NCBI GenBank assembly: GCA_017517865.1
Contig: JAFWYB010000065.1
Span: 1-64,000, forward strand
Length of the DNA: 64,000 nucleotides
Direction: 5' to 3'
DNA from: Clostridia bacterium
GTDB lineage: Bacteria > Bacillota > Clostridia > Oscillospirales > Acutalibacteraceae
Below the pieces are notes generated by a model. It ran no database searches. It had not been told where the DNA came from and saw only the letters and a program-made list of their open reading frames with translations. The position numbers and the translations under genes are program-made. Positions 17,123 to 26,096 of this stretch are shown here, in pieces (position 1 is the stretch's first letter; the number at the start of each line of letters is the position of its first letter).

Positions 17123-18523
17123 TTATTTTATTCCGAGTCTCTTAAGTACTTCCAGGTCACAGATGTCGCTCATAGGACCGATCTTTTCCCAAAGAGCATC
17201 AGCCTTTTCCTTCCACTTCCAATAACCTTCGGCAGTTTCGGGGTACTGCTTGTAAAGGTTTGTAACCTCGGTGCTCTGAAGCAGACCGTTAATAATCTTT
17301 TTTACTGTTGAAGCCTTGATTTTGCCCTTTACAACGGCTGCAGCAATACCGCCGACGATTTTTGCAATGTCACCTGCGCCGAGCTGAAGGTCTTCTCCGC
17401 CACCGCCGAGAATCTTCGTGCTGAAAATAAGGTCTTTCTTAAACATATATTCAGCCTCATCAAAGCTAGTCTGAACAACACCCTTGAGAAGAGGTCGCAT
17501 TGAGTCAAAGGCAATACCCTGAGCTTCCATATATCTCTTGTTGATGCACCACATATTGTCTCTTGAAAGAGGCTTACCCTCTTTGAGAAGACTGTCGATA
17601 ACATCAACCGCAATTTCACCCTGTACGAGTGATGAGGTGCAGCCCTCACCGCAGGTGGGCTTTGTCATACAGCCGGCATCACCCATAGCGATGAAGCCGT
17701 TATCAACAAAGGAGTAAACGCTTCTGCGGTAGGGGGTCATTCCCTTTTCAACCTTCTCAACGGTGTATCTCGGCCAGGGTACATTCTTCTGCCACTGCTT
17801 GAAAATTTCTTCAGCGTAAGCATAGCTGTAGTTGCCGCCGATACCGAGAATTGCACCGCGAGGATTGCCTGAAGGAGCAGACCATACAGCCTTGTAGTTG
17901 AGGAAAGAGGAGTGAAGAGCCATAGGGTCAACATCTTCGCTTTCATAAACCACGTAATAAATTACAACATAGAAAATATCCTCGGGTGTGAGCTTGTAGT
18001 TTTCTACGGTTGAGTCGTCGGGCATTTTTGTTCTTGCAACGGCGGGAATACCTGAGCAGTCTGCAACGAGCTTTGCCTCTGCTTCGAATTCGCCTTCTGC
18101 GGTTTTATATTTTGCACCTGCAACTCTGCCCCATTCGTCCTTTACAAAATCAACAAATGAAGCACCGTAAATGAACTTTGCACCTGCCTCGATGGCATAG
18201 TCACTCATTCTCATTATGTAGTCGTGCTTGTGAAGGCCGACGATTGTTGCAGGTATGTTCTTTTTGGGGTAGTTGCCGTAGGGTGAGAGCATAGGTGCGC
18301 CATCGAATGTAAAGCCGAAATCAACATCACCTTCCTTGGGGATTTCGAGCCCTGAACGCTCCATTTCCTTTTTGGGCATATGGAAAATATCATATTCTCT
18401 TGAAACGTTTTCTCTCTCGTTCTTTTCAATAACAAGAACGCTGTGTCCTCTCTGTGCCATCTGACGTGCAAACCAGGCACCGGTGGTTGATGCACCGACA
18501 ACTATAATGTCATATTTTTCCAT
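17123..18523 (-). CDS. Geranylgeranyl-reductase-family FAD-dependent oxidoreductase
   Basis: 466-aa flavoprotein. N-terminal Rossmann FAD site DIIVVGASTTGAWFARQMA with the acidic ribose-binding E of VLVIEKNE; mid-protein FAD motif GDAGCMTKPTCGEGC; central substrate-binding sheet. The GGR family reduces double bonds of isoprenoid chains or acts as menaquinone/lipid monooxygenase-like enzymes; the substrate here is open. Good ribosome site AAAGGAG. A sigma-A promoter (TTGTAA-17-TAAAAT) lies at 18556-18584. Monocistronic, convergent with fhs. Confidence 0.8.
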   Translation of the reverse strand: MEKYDIIVVGASTTGAWFARQMAQRGHSVLVIEKNERENVSREYDIFHMPKKEMERSGLEIPKEGDVDFGFTFDGAPMLSPYGNYPKKNIPATIVGLHKHDYIMRMSDYAIEAGAKFIYGASFVDFVKDEWGRVAGAKYKTAEGEFEAEAKLVADCSGIPAVARTKMPDDSTVENYKLTPEDIFYVVIYYVVYESEDVDPMALHSSFLNYKAVWSAPSGNPRGAILGIGGNYSYAYAEEIFKQWQKNVPWPRYTVEKVEKGMTPYRRSVYSFVDNGFIAMGDAGCMTKPTCGEGCTSSLVQGEIAVDVIDSLLKEGKPLSRDNMWCINKRYMEAQGIAFDSMRPLLKGVVQTSFDEAEYMFKKDLIFSTKILGGGGEDLQLGAGDIAKIVGGIAAAVVKGKIKASTVKKIINGLLQSTEVTNLYKQYPETAEGYWKWKEKADALWEKIGPMSDICDLEVLKRLGIK

Positions 18524-18555
18524 AACAACTTCTCCTTTTTTGTTTAGGTAATATT

Positions 18556-18584
18556 ATTTTAACACTTCAAACACAGTATTACAA
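18556..18584 (-). promoter_or_regulatory. Promoter of the GGR-like gene
   Basis: Minus-strand TTGTAA (18579-18584) and TAAAAT (18556-18561) with a 17-bp spacer. Confidence 0.6.
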
Positions 18585-18592
18585 TATATATA

Positions 18593-19903
18593 TTAAATTT
18601 TATTAAGTTTTAAAAGGATTTTCCTCACTTCACTGACGAGATAAAAGGACCCGCACACAACAAGTGTTTCGCCTCTGCAGAGCGAAAGCGCTTTTTCAAG
18701 TGCTTCTTCTGTGCTTTCGTATGCATAAGCTGCGTTAATGTACTTTTTTGCGATACGGCAAAGCACGGAGCTGTCTTCACCTCTCAGCCTATCGGTGCAG
18801 GTGAACACCGCATTTGAGCAAAGAGGTAATATGTGAGAAAGACTTTTTTCGTAATCCTTATCCTTCATAAAGGCGCAAAGCAGAGTGATTTTTCTGTCGC
18901 TGAGATAGGAGCACAGGGTTTCCTTAAGTGCAAGCATACAGCCCTCGTTGTGTCCACCGTCAAGAATTACAAGAGGCTTTTCGCTGATAAGCTCCGTTCT
19001 TCCCGGTATAAAAAAGTGCTTGATTCCCTCTGTTATGTCGCTGTCACTTATGCACAGGCCGGTTTTTCTGAGTGCAAGGACACACTCAACAGCCGTGAGC
19101 ATATTTGCAATCTGATGCTTGCCGCAGAGGTTGATTTTTATGCTGAGTCCTCTGTAGCTTATATCAGTGCCCTTTATATCCTCACTTATAACACTTAACG
19201 CTGAGATATCGGGCGTAATAAGCTGAGCCTTTTTTTCTGCACAGACTCTTTTTATCACCTCTGCCGCTTCTTTATTCTGAGGCAAAAAGCCGAAGCTTTC
19301 ACCCTCAAAGGGATAAGAAACAACGGTGCCGCCCATAGGTATTATGCCGCATTTTTCAAAAGCAATTTCAGCGGCAGTGCTTCCGAGCATTTCGGTGTGG
19401 TCGGAAGAAATGCTCATTATTACTGAAAGAAGCTTGTTTTCAATAACGTTGGTGCTGTCGTTTTTTCCGCCTATACCTGCCTCAAGCACAACAATATCAC
19501 AGCCGACCCTTTCAAAGTATGCCATAGCAAGAGCAGTGGTAACCTCAAACACGGTCGGGTAAAGCTCTTCACTTTCCATAAGATCGGTTTTTTCTTTAAT
19601 GAGAGAGGTAATTTCGGCCACATCACCGTCGGGTATGTATTCACCGTCAACCTTTATCCTCTCGTTGAATTTTATTATATAGGGCGAGGTAAAAAGCCCT
19701 GTTTTAAGGCCGCTTTCACTCAGTATGCAGGAAAGTGCGGTAGAAACCGAGCCCTTTCCGTTTGTACCTACTACGTGAACAAACCGAAGTTTTTTCTGAG
19801 GGTCGCCGAGCAGACTGAGCAGTCTTCTTATTCTTTCGTGAGAGGAGCTTTTCTGAAACTTCCGTCTGCTCATAATATATTCAAGCGCTTCGGTATAGGT
19901 CAT
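18593..19903 (-). CDS. folC: Folylpolyglutamate synthase / dihydrofolate synthase
   Basis: Adds glutamate to dihydropteroate and/or extends the polyglutamate tail of folates. 436 aa, Mur-ligase fold: P-loop GTNGKGSVS near residue 48, the FTSPYIIKFNERI block, EAGIGGKNDSTN, and the C-terminal domain with LDGGHNEGC. ATG 19903 is chosen (AAAGGAG 8 nt upstream); the GTG three codons earlier lies too close to that site. With fhs it points to a complete folate one-carbon pool. Confidence 0.95.
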   Translation of the reverse strand: MTYTEALEYIMSRRKFQKSSSHERIRRLLSLLGDPQKKLRFVHVVGTNGKGSVSTALSCILSESGLKTGLFTSPYIIKFNERIKVDGEYIPDGDVAEITSLIKEKTDLMESEELYPTVFEVTTALAMAYFERVGCDIVVLEAGIGGKNDSTNVIENKLLSVIMSISSDHTEMLGSTAAEIAFEKCGIIPMGGTVVSYPFEGESFGFLPQNKEAAEVIKRVCAEKKAQLITPDISALSVISEDIKGTDISYRGLSIKINLCGKHQIANMLTAVECVLALRKTGLCISDSDITEGIKHFFIPGRTELISEKPLVILDGGHNEGCMLALKETLCSYLSDRKITLLCAFMKDKDYEKSLSHILPLCSNAVFTCTDRLRGEDSSVLCRIAKKYINAAYAYESTEEALEKALSLCRGETLVVCGSFYLVSEVRKILLKLNKI

Positions 19904-19937
19904 CTGTGTCACTCCTTTATTACATAATCTGATTTAA

Positions 19938-19966
19938 AGTATATCCTTTACTTCAACCTATGTCAA
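19938..19966 (-). promoter_or_regulatory. Promoter of folC
   Basis: Minus-strand TTGACA (19961-19966), 17 bp, TATACT (19938-19943). The -35 box overlaps the stop codon of the upstream gene, so folC can be expressed on its own. Confidence 0.65.
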
Positions 19967-20691
19967 TAACAAAGCCTTTCATAAGCACACTCACCAAGCT
20001 CTTTTATACCGCACTTTAAATAGAGAGCCTCAGCAAAGACTTTGCGGTCAATTTTTTCAGGAAGCACTTTTTCATATTCCGAAGGCAGAATTATGCCTTC
20101 ACCGGATATAAGCCGGGCAAAGGGAAGAGTACGCCTTTTAAGAGTGAATACTCTGCCGCGATAACCGAGGGGCAGTATATTGCTGTCGGAGGCTATAACG
20201 TTATTGCAGAAATCCGCAACACCGCTCCATTCGGCCGAAACACTTACAGCAGCTCCGTATTCTCTGAGAATATACTCAGCCGCAGAGTAATATTTTTCCT
20301 TCTCGGGGCATATCACATGCAGGCTTGAGGCAAGCGGTATAAGCTTTTCCAGATGCTCACAAAAAAGTGAGTTTCTGTCGTAAACGCAGACTGAGCGGTT
20401 ATCGGCGGGCTCCGGACTTTTGCTGAGAAAAAGAACACTGCTGTTGAAAAGTCTTATTTCGTCGAGCTCGCTCACTGCTTCGCTTTTGCTTTCGGGAAAA
20501 ATCAACGAGGATGCGTATCTGCCCGCATATTTTTTTATTTCCTTGCACGGTATTTTATTTTTATAAACCCTTGCGGTTATAACAAAGAAAAAAGCATCAC
20601 CACAGAGATTGATTTTTTCAGAGGTTATAAGTCTCTTTCGGTTTAAAGGGGCTCTTCCCTTACAGTGTATAAGTCTTACTGCCGCAAACAT
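19963..20691 (-). CDS. Hypothetical protein
   Basis: 242-aa protein I do not recognise. Low hydrophobicity, no signal peptide or membrane helix, and several strand-like segments (VFFVITARVYKN, SVLFLSKS, HVICPEKEKYYSAAEYIL), compatible with an alpha/beta fold. It lies between the GC-rich compound palindrome and folC in the same direction. The upstream palindrome probably separates it from iscU; no strong ribosome site is seen, so its start is uncertain. Confidence 0.6.
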   Translation of the reverse strand: MFAAVRLIHCKGRAPLNRKRLITSEKINLCGDAFFFVITARVYKNKIPCKEIKKYAGRYASSLIFPESKSEAVSELDEIRLFNSSVLFLSKSPEPADNRSVCVYDRNSLFCEHLEKLIPLASSLHVICPEKEKYYSAAEYILREYGAAVSVSAEWSGVADFCNNVIASDSNILPLGYRGRVFTLKRRTLPFARLISGEGIILPSEYEKVLPEKIDRKVFAEALYLKCGIKELGECAYERLCY

Positions 20692-20751
20692 AATATCACC
20701 CCGTAAAAAATATGTAGCGAAAAAAGTAAAAATGACGGCTCAGAGGTACAC

Positions 20752-20864
20752 GGCGGCTCCCTGCCCTCGGGGCGCGCTTTCGCGCCCCGCGGGGCTTTTG
20801 CGCGGGCACGCCCGCGCAAAAGAAGCGGAGCGACCCCGGGGTCGCTCCGCTTCAGGGAGCCGCC
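20752..20864. repeat. GC-rich compound palindrome (outer stem enclosing three hairpins)
   Basis: Outer 12-bp inverted repeat GGCGGCTCCCTG (20752-20763) / CAGGGAGCCGCC (20853-20864). Inside are three stems: GGGGCGCG-CTTT-CGCGCCCC (20769-20788); CTTTTGCGCGGGC with its complement (20795-20807 / 20810-20822); and a perfect 30-bp palindrome with arms AAGCGGAGCGACCCC (20823-20852). The block is far richer in GC than its surroundings. It is downstream of iscU and could act as a transcript end, but its four-arm cloverleaf layout looks like a mobile intergenic repeat. Confidence 0.85.
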
Positions 20865-20886
20865 TTTGCAGCGTAACATATTGTTC

Positions 20887-21318
20887 TTATATGTGGCATG
20901 CCTCGTGGTCGTGATCCTCGATCTTGCCTACAATGGGCTCCGGGTCTATACCCTGACGCTTATAGTAGTCAGCAAGAGCTGCCTTGATAGCCTGCTCAGC
21001 GAGTACGGAGCAATGAATCTTAACTGCGGGGAGTCCGTCAAGAGCCTCTACAACAGCCTTGTTTGTGAGCTTAAGCGCTTCACTTATGGGCTGACCCTTG
21101 ATCATATCTGTTGCGATTGAGCTTGTTGCAATAGCACTTGCACAGCCGTAGGTCTTGAATTTTACGTCAACAATAATATCGTTCTCTATTTTCAGAAACA
21201 TTTTCATAATATCGCCGCACTTGGCGTTACCGATTTCACCGATACCGTTTGCATCGGGAATTTCGCCTACATTATGAGGCTCTGCGAAATGTTCCATTAC
21301 TTTCTTGCTGTATTCCAT
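20887..21318 (-). CDS. iscU: Iron-sulfur cluster scaffold protein IscU/NifU-like
   Basis: 143-aa scaffold on which [Fe-S] clusters are built from sulfur delivered by the adjacent desulfurase. Ligand cysteines are in AKCGDIM, YGCASAIATSS and IHCSVLAEQAI, the three-Cys NifU_N pattern. The C-terminal tail ends HDHEACHI, rich in His. The gene follows iscS by 1 nt and has its own AGGAG site, so it is the third gene of an iscR-iscS-iscU operon. Confidence 0.95.
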   Translation of the reverse strand: MEYSKKVMEHFAEPHNVGEIPDANGIGEIGNAKCGDIMKMFLKIENDIIVDVKFKTYGCASAIATSSIATDMIKGQPISEALKLTNKAVVEALDGLPAVKIHCSVLAEQAIKAALADYYKRQGIDPEPIVGKIEDHDHEACHI

Positions 21319-21319
21319 T

Positions 21320-22507
21320 TTAGTTATTCTCCTTTTCCTGTTCTAATATATGATCCCAGAGAGGGGACATTGAGCGAAGTCTGTCAATGATGGGGGGCAG
21401 AACCTCGAGAATATAGTCAACGTCCGCTTCGGTGTTGTTTTCGCTGAGTGAAAGTCTGAGTGAGCCGTGTGCAACCTCGTGCTTAAGACCGATTGAAAGA
21501 AGCACGTGGCTTGGATCAAGTGAGCCTGAGGTGCAGGCTGAGCCGCTTGATGCACAAACGCCCTTGAAATCAAGCATAAGAAGAAGGCTTTCTCCCTCAA
21601 CGCCCTCAAAGCACATACTGAAATTGCCGGGAAGTCTGTGCTCTGTGTCACCGTTGATTCTTGAATGTGATATTTTGCTTGCTCCTTCAAAGAGTCTGTC
21701 TCTGAGCGCAGAAACCTTTTTTGCATTTTCTTCAAGGTGCTCACACATATCTGTGATAGCAACGCCGAGACCTACAATTCCGGGTACGTTTTCGGTTCCG
21801 GCTCTTCTTCCGCTTTCCTGAGCACCGCCCTCAATGAGATTGGGAAGTCGTATACCCTTTTTGCAGTAAAGAGCACCGACGCCCTTCGTTGCGTGAAATT
21901 TATGTCCCGAAAGAGAGAGCATATCAATGCACTGCTCTTTAACGTCAATTTTTATGTGACCGACAGCCTGAACAGCGTCGGTGTGGAAAAGCACACCCTT
22001 GTTACGGCAGATTTTACCGATTTCTGCGATAGGCTGTACGGTGCCGATTTCGTTATTGGCATACATAATTGTAACAAGGCAGGTTTCGTCTGTGATAGCC
22101 TTTTCAACGTCCTCAACCTTTACAATGCCGTTTTCATAAACGTCAAGGTAGGTTACGGTGAAGCCTTGCTTTTCCAGAGCAGCCATAGTGTGAAGCACTG
22201 CGTGGTGCTCAAACTTTGTTGTGATAAGGTGCTTCTTACCTTTCTTTGCACCGAGGGCTGCAGCTCCTCTGATAGCCCAGTTATCAGCCTCTGAGCCGCC
22301 TGAGGTAAAGAAGATTTCCTTGCTGTCGGCACCGAGAGCATCGGCGACCTGCTGCCTTGCCTTTTCAACTGCCTTGTGGGCTACCTGACCTACTTCATAA
22401 AGGCTTGAGGGATTGCCGTAATGCTCCGTCATATATGGGATTATTGCCTCTACAACCTTTTGTGATACGGGAGTAGTTGCGGCGTTATCTGCATATACAA
22501 ATCTCAT
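21320..22507 (-). CDS. iscS: Cysteine desulfurase (NifS/IscS type)
   Basis: PLP-dependent enzyme that removes sulfur from cysteine for Fe-S cluster assembly. About 395 aa. Visible are [11 protein letters not shown] at the N terminus, the PLP lysine in [13 protein letters not shown], and the catalytic Cys in [15 protein letters not shown] 22507 is chosen: it overlaps the iscR stop (ATGA) and has GGAG 8 nt upstream, while the longer GTG start lies in that ribosome site. Translation is therefore coupled to iscR. Confidence 0.96.
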   Translation of the reverse strand: MRFVYADNAATTPVSQKVVEAIIPYMTEHYGNPSSLYEVGQVAHKAVEKARQQVADALGADSKEIFFTSGGSEADNWAIRGAAALGAKKGKKHLITTKFEHHAVLHTMAALEKQGFTVTYLDVYENGIVKVEDVEKAITDETCLVTIMYANNEIGTVQPIAEIGKICRNKGVLFHTDAVQAVGHIKIDVKEQCIDMLSLSGHKFHATKGVGALYCKKGIRLPNLIEGGAQESGRRAGTENVPGIVGLGVAITDMCEHLEENAKKVSALRDRLFEGASKISHSRINGDTEHRLPGNFSMCFEGVEGESLLLMLDFKGVCASSGSACTSGSLDPSHVLLSIGLKHEVAHGSLRLSLSENNTEADVDYILEVLPPIIDRLRSMSPLWDHILEQEKENN

Positions 22508-22944
22508 TTCAAACACTCCAATTCTGTTTTTTCTATTGTCTGACTTCTTTCGGCAAGGTCCTTAAGTGTAATTGAGCTTACAACCGAAATAGTCGCTTTA
22601 TAAATTTCCGTCCAGATAAAGGACGTTACACAGTCGCAGTAATTCTGACATTTGCCTTCATCCTCTGCGCAGGCAACGGGGGCAAGAGAGCCTTCTGTTG
22701 CCTTGAGTATATCCTCAACGGTGATTTTTTCGGCAGGTCGAGTGAGATGATAACCGCCCTTTGCGCCTCTTACCGACTCAACAAGCTCTGATTTGGTGAG
22801 CTTACCGATAATCTGCTCGAGATACTTTTCAGAAAGATGCTCTCTTTCGGCGATATCCTTAAGGGAAACGCAGCCGTCGCCGCCATTTACTGCAAGGTCT
22901 GTCATAATACGCAGGCCGTAGCGTCCCTTTGTGGAAATTTTCAT
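22504..22944 (-). CDS. iscR: Rrf2-family [Fe-S]-sensing repressor IscR
   Basis: 146-aa winged-helix regulator. N-terminal [13 protein letters not shown], recognition region [19 protein letters not shown], wing [11 protein letters not shown], and Cys92, Cys99, Cys103 and Cys105 in a short loop, close to the three Cys that bind [2Fe-2S] in E. coli IscR. It probably represses this operon when clusters are plentiful. ATG 22944 is used (GGGAG upstream); the GTG at 22953 is less likely. It overlaps iscS by 4 nt. Confidence 0.93.
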   Translation of the reverse strand: MKISTKGRYGLRIMTDLAVNGGDGCVSLKDIAEREHLSEKYLEQIIGKLTKSELVESVRGAKGGYHLTRPAEKITVEDILKATEGSLAPVACAEDEGKCQNYCDCVTSFIWTEIYKATISVVSSITLKDLAERSQTIEKTELECLK

Positions 22945-22971
22945 CTTATTCACTCCCTTTGAGTCATAATT

Positions 22972-23019
22972 CCTACTTTGTTGCTAGTATATCACAGTTT
23001 TTAATTCATAGCAAGTAGG
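22972..23019 (-). promoter_or_regulatory. Promoter and candidate operator of iscRSU
   Basis: Minus-strand TTGCTA (23009-23014), 17-bp spacer, TATACT (22986-22991). An imperfect inverted repeat, CCTACTTTGTTGCTA (22972-22986) and TAGCAAGTAGG (23009-23019), spans the promoter from -35 to +1, a position suited to autoregulation by IscR. Confidence 0.6.
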
Positions 23020-23107
23020 TATGGATTATTTTTTGTAAAAAATATTATGTGCCTAATATAAGTTTTTTATGCAAATATATCAAAACGAATATACCTTGCA
23101 GTGAACG

Positions 23108-23135
23108 AAAAAAGGGCTTTTCAGCCCTTTTTTAT
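23108..23135 (-). terminator. Terminator of the secreted glycosidase
   Basis: AAAAAAGGGCT-TTTC-AGCCCTTTTTT, symmetric, so usable from either side. Confidence 0.85.
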
Positions 23136-25594
23136 TACTGTACCGGGTTTACTGTAACGCCCGCAATCTGCGGAGCAGAGGTTTCTCTGCTGTCAAAGCG
23201 GGTGTTACCGCTTGAAGAGAAGGTAACGGTGTTTTCCCCCTGTCTGAGTTCAAGTGAGAAGGTCATTGTTTTATAGGTAAATCTGCTGTAGGTGTTGCGG
23301 CAGAACATATCCTGACTGATGCCGTTTGCTTCTACGGTAAGGAGTGCTTCTATAAGGTCAACGTTGTAATCGTGATAACCGCCCTCCTGATTGTTTGCGT
23401 AGCACAGTGTAACACGGTAGGTGCCCTCCTCGGGAGCGTTCACCTTAATCTGAGCTTTGCCGCCGTTACTGCTTATGCCGTCTATATATGCGGTGCCGTA
23501 TTTGTCTGTGCTGATTGTTGCACCCTCCGAAAGAGTGAAGTCCTCTGCGGTGAAGCTCTGCGAAGCAAGTCCCTCAGCATTGTCGTAAATTACAAGCTTG
23601 TCGCAGGGAACTCTTAATTCAAGCTGATTGAGACCGCGTCTGAGATAAACCTCGGTCATACCGTCAAGAAAAACATCAATACCGTCTATTGAAGCAGCGG
23701 TGTTCTGACCGGTTGCAAGGGTATAATAACCGTCGCGGGGAGCAACTGCTATGTAAGCCCTGTCACCGTCTCTGAGAAGAGTAATCGTTTCTGATTTTGA
23801 GCAGGGGGTAACAAGAAGACTGTCGAGCACGAAGGTGCCCTCTCCGTGTTTCATTTCCAGGGTGTGTAGCCCCATACAGAGGTAGACCTTTTTATTGTAG
23901 CAATCTGTGTATTCGCTCTTGATTGTGTTGGGTAACAGTATTGTCTGCTCGTCGCCGTCAAGAGTTAAAACGGCTTTTGTGTAATCTCTGTCGTCGGGTA
24001 CTCTGCCGTCGTTGGAGTTACCGTAAATAAAATCAAGATCGTAATAGCCGCTTTCGGGCACGGAGAAGGTAATTTTTACGCCGTCACCCTCGTTTTCAAA
24101 GCCGCCTGTCATACCCGCGGTTTCGCCTGTTGTCGCATAGGCACTGTCGTAGGTATAGGCTCCGCCGAGAAGCTTACCCTCTTCAAATTCATATCTGACG
24201 GGAAGCTTGGTGTTTCTTACCAGTTTTATATCGCCCGTAGCCTTTTCAACCGTTATGAAATATACCGAGTTGCTGTCGGCGGCAGGAAGGTTTACGTTGA
24301 GTGTGCTGCGATTGAGCCTTGCGTTATACTTTCTTACGGTCACGGGGCTTGAAACTATACCGGTAAGGCCCTTATAATAAACAGCTTCAACGGTTACGGT
24401 AACCTCGCTTCCGAGATCGGTTTCACTGAGATTTTTAAGCTTTACGCTCTGACGCTTATCACTTCCCGTAACAATCATATCAATTGCCTTGCCGTCACTT
24501 CTGAGAGCAGCTATTCCGTCAAGTCTGTTGCGGTAATCGTATTCCTGCTGACTTTTACTTGTTACCTCAAGAAGTTGCCCCTCCAGCTCAGCATACTTTC
24601 TGTAAAGCCACCAATTAGAGTTAGGGGAGTTGTCGTCAGCGCAGGTGTCGTTGAGGTTGTTGGCAAGACGCCAGAAGGCCATATCGCCGTAAACACCGCT
24701 TTTTTCCATGGCGATTATGTAATGAAGCATTGTTGCAGGGTTGCCGCAATCCTCCATAGTGCCGTATTCGGTTACGATAATGGGAAGCTCATCAACACCG
24801 TACTCAGCCTCGATTTTTCTGTAGTCCTCAACATGAAGATGCCAATCGGGAATTGACCACCAGGCAAGCTCGTGATAAATCATAATTTCGGGTACGCAGC
24901 CGTTTTCGGTGCAATACTCCATAAAGCCGCGGATTTTAGTTGTTTCATAGTCGAAATAGCCGGGACCGCCGATACGCGCATCCGGGTCAATGCTCTTGAC
25001 AAGGTTATAGGTCATTTTCCACGCTTCGTAGAAATTTGCTCTGCCTACTTCGTCAAAATGTACCTGACCGTCGATGTAGTTGCCGAACCAGATAGCGTTG
25101 TCGCACTCGTTGAAGATGCAATAAACAAGCTTGTCGGCATAAGGGGCGTCCATAAGTGCGCGTACCTTTTCCTCAACGATTGGGAAATAGGTTTCTGTCA
25201 GATATTCTCTCCAGTCATAGGTACCTGCGGCACGGGAATCAAGAATGTTTTTGTGGTCATAGTACCAGGTGCTGAAGGAATCCTGAAGATAAACAACGGT
25301 ATAGTCGCACTCCGAAAGCTGAGGTGCAACATGGTCAATATCTCCCGTAGGGTGCTGAAGACCGTCAACAACCTTCTGGGAAACAGAGGAAATATCAAGG
25401 CTGTCGGTTATGGCACTTGACGGTACGCCCTCCTCGGCAAGACCGTAAAGAAAGCCCGTCGCCCTTGTCTGTACCTCGCCCTGCTTTTCCGCTGCGTCAA
25501 CCGTAAGAACGGGAGTCCATGCAAGGGGAACCGATTCAAAAAGCAGAATGAAGCTTATGAAAAAAGAGGTTATTGCTGAAATAAAGCCTGACAT
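23135..25594 (-). CDS. Secreted clan-A glycosidase (GH39-like) with two C-terminal beta-sandwich modules
   Basis: About 819 aa. ATG 25594 follows AAAGGAG; the longer frame has no ribosome site. A signal peptide (SGFISAITSFFISFILLF) precedes a TIM barrel (about 60-370) with acid/base Glu163 in IFNECDNAIW and nucleophile Glu276 in IVTEYGTM, as in clan GH-A. After a beta-rich linker come two CBM35/CBM6-like modules (about 480-600 and 695-815), each starting with an acidic or glycine-rich strand and ending in a LDS or IAGV strand. It likely degrades a polysaccharide outside the cell; GH39 is my best fit, not certain. No sortase or SLH anchor is seen. Confidence 0.75.
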   Translation of the reverse strand: MSGFISAITSFFISFILLFESVPLAWTPVLTVDAAEKQGEVQTRATGFLYGLAEEGVPSSAITDSLDISSVSQKVVDGLQHPTGDIDHVAPQLSECDYTVVYLQDSFSTWYYDHKNILDSRAAGTYDWREYLTETYFPIVEEKVRALMDAPYADKLVYCIFNECDNAIWFGNYIDGQVHFDEVGRANFYEAWKMTYNLVKSIDPDARIGGPGYFDYETTKIRGFMEYCTENGCVPEIMIYHELAWWSIPDWHLHVEDYRKIEAEYGVDELPIIVTEYGTMEDCGNPATMLHYIIAMEKSGVYGDMAFWRLANNLNDTCADDNSPNSNWWLYRKYAELEGQLLEVTSKSQQEYDYRNRLDGIAALRSDGKAIDMIVTGSDKRQSVKLKNLSETDLGSEVTVTVEAVYYKGLTGIVSSPVTVRKYNARLNRSTLNVNLPAADSNSVYFITVEKATGDIKLVRNTKLPVRYEFEEGKLLGGAYTYDSAYATTGETAGMTGGFENEGDGVKITFSVPESGYYDLDFIYGNSNDGRVPDDRDYTKAVLTLDGDEQTILLPNTIKSEYTDCYNKKVYLCMGLHTLEMKHGEGTFVLDSLLVTPCSKSETITLLRDGDRAYIAVAPRDGYYTLATGQNTAASIDGIDVFLDGMTEVYLRRGLNQLELRVPCDKLVIYDNAEGLASQSFTAEDFTLSEGATISTDKYGTAYIDGISSNGGKAQIKVNAPEEGTYRVTLCYANNQEGGYHDYNVDLIEALLTVEANGISQDMFCRNTYSRFTYKTMTFSLELRQGENTVTFSSSGNTRFDSRETSAPQIAGVTVNPVQ

Positions 25595-25690
25595 AGATAT
25601 ATCTCCTTTGATTTTGGTGTAACAATATAATTTTAACATTAAAGGCTCTCTGTTTCAAGGCGTTACTGTGCCGAAAAAAGGCAGAGTGCT

Positions 25691-25747
25691 TTTGTCTAAT
25701 ATAGACAAATAATTACTGTTGCTTTAAATGACAGGGTGTTGTATAAT
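25691..25747 (+). promoter_or_regulatory. Promoter with upstream perfect palindrome
   Basis: TTGCTT (25719-25724), 17-bp spacer, TATAAT (25742-25747). Ten bases upstream of the -35 lies a perfect 19-bp palindrome (25691-25709, half-site TTTGTCTA), a likely operator for an unlinked regulator. Confidence 0.7.
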
Positions 25748-25788
25748 ATTCAGAGAAAGAAAAGTGTTCACTGAAAAGAGGCAGGAAT

Positions 25789-26094
25789 ATGAAAAGAATA
25801 AAAATAACGGCTGTTCGTAAGGCGCGGTACGACGACCTTATAGAAAAATATGAAAACCCCATTGAGCACGCCTGCGATATTGAGGAAGGTCAGGTATTTA
25901 TTACTGAGGGTTGGCAGAAGCCCGAGGGCTTTTGTGACAGTGCGTGGGAAAGCATATCGCCCTTCGTGATGACTCTTGCCTACGGCGGAGAGAATATTTA
26001 CGACGGTTGGATGAAAAATAAAAAATCTGCTATGATAAGCTGTAACGACGGCTTTCGGCCCGTCAGCTTTTATATAGAGACTGTGGAGGAATAA
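25789..26094 (+). CDS. TIGR04076 family protein
   Basis: 101-aa protein matching TIGR04076: KITAVRK near the start, IEHACDIEEGQVF, a W residue in CDSAWESI and the C-terminal SCNDGFRPVSFYIE. The two spaced Cys and the small beta-barrel-like pattern are family features; function is unknown. It is separated by 2 nt from the arsenate reductase-like gene and shares its promoter. Confidence 0.8.
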   Translation: MKRIKITAVRKARYDDLIEKYENPIEHACDIEEGQVFITEGWQKPEGFCDSAWESISPFVMTLAYGGENIYDGWMKNKKSAMISCNDGFRPVSFYIETVEE

Positions 26095-26096
26095 TT

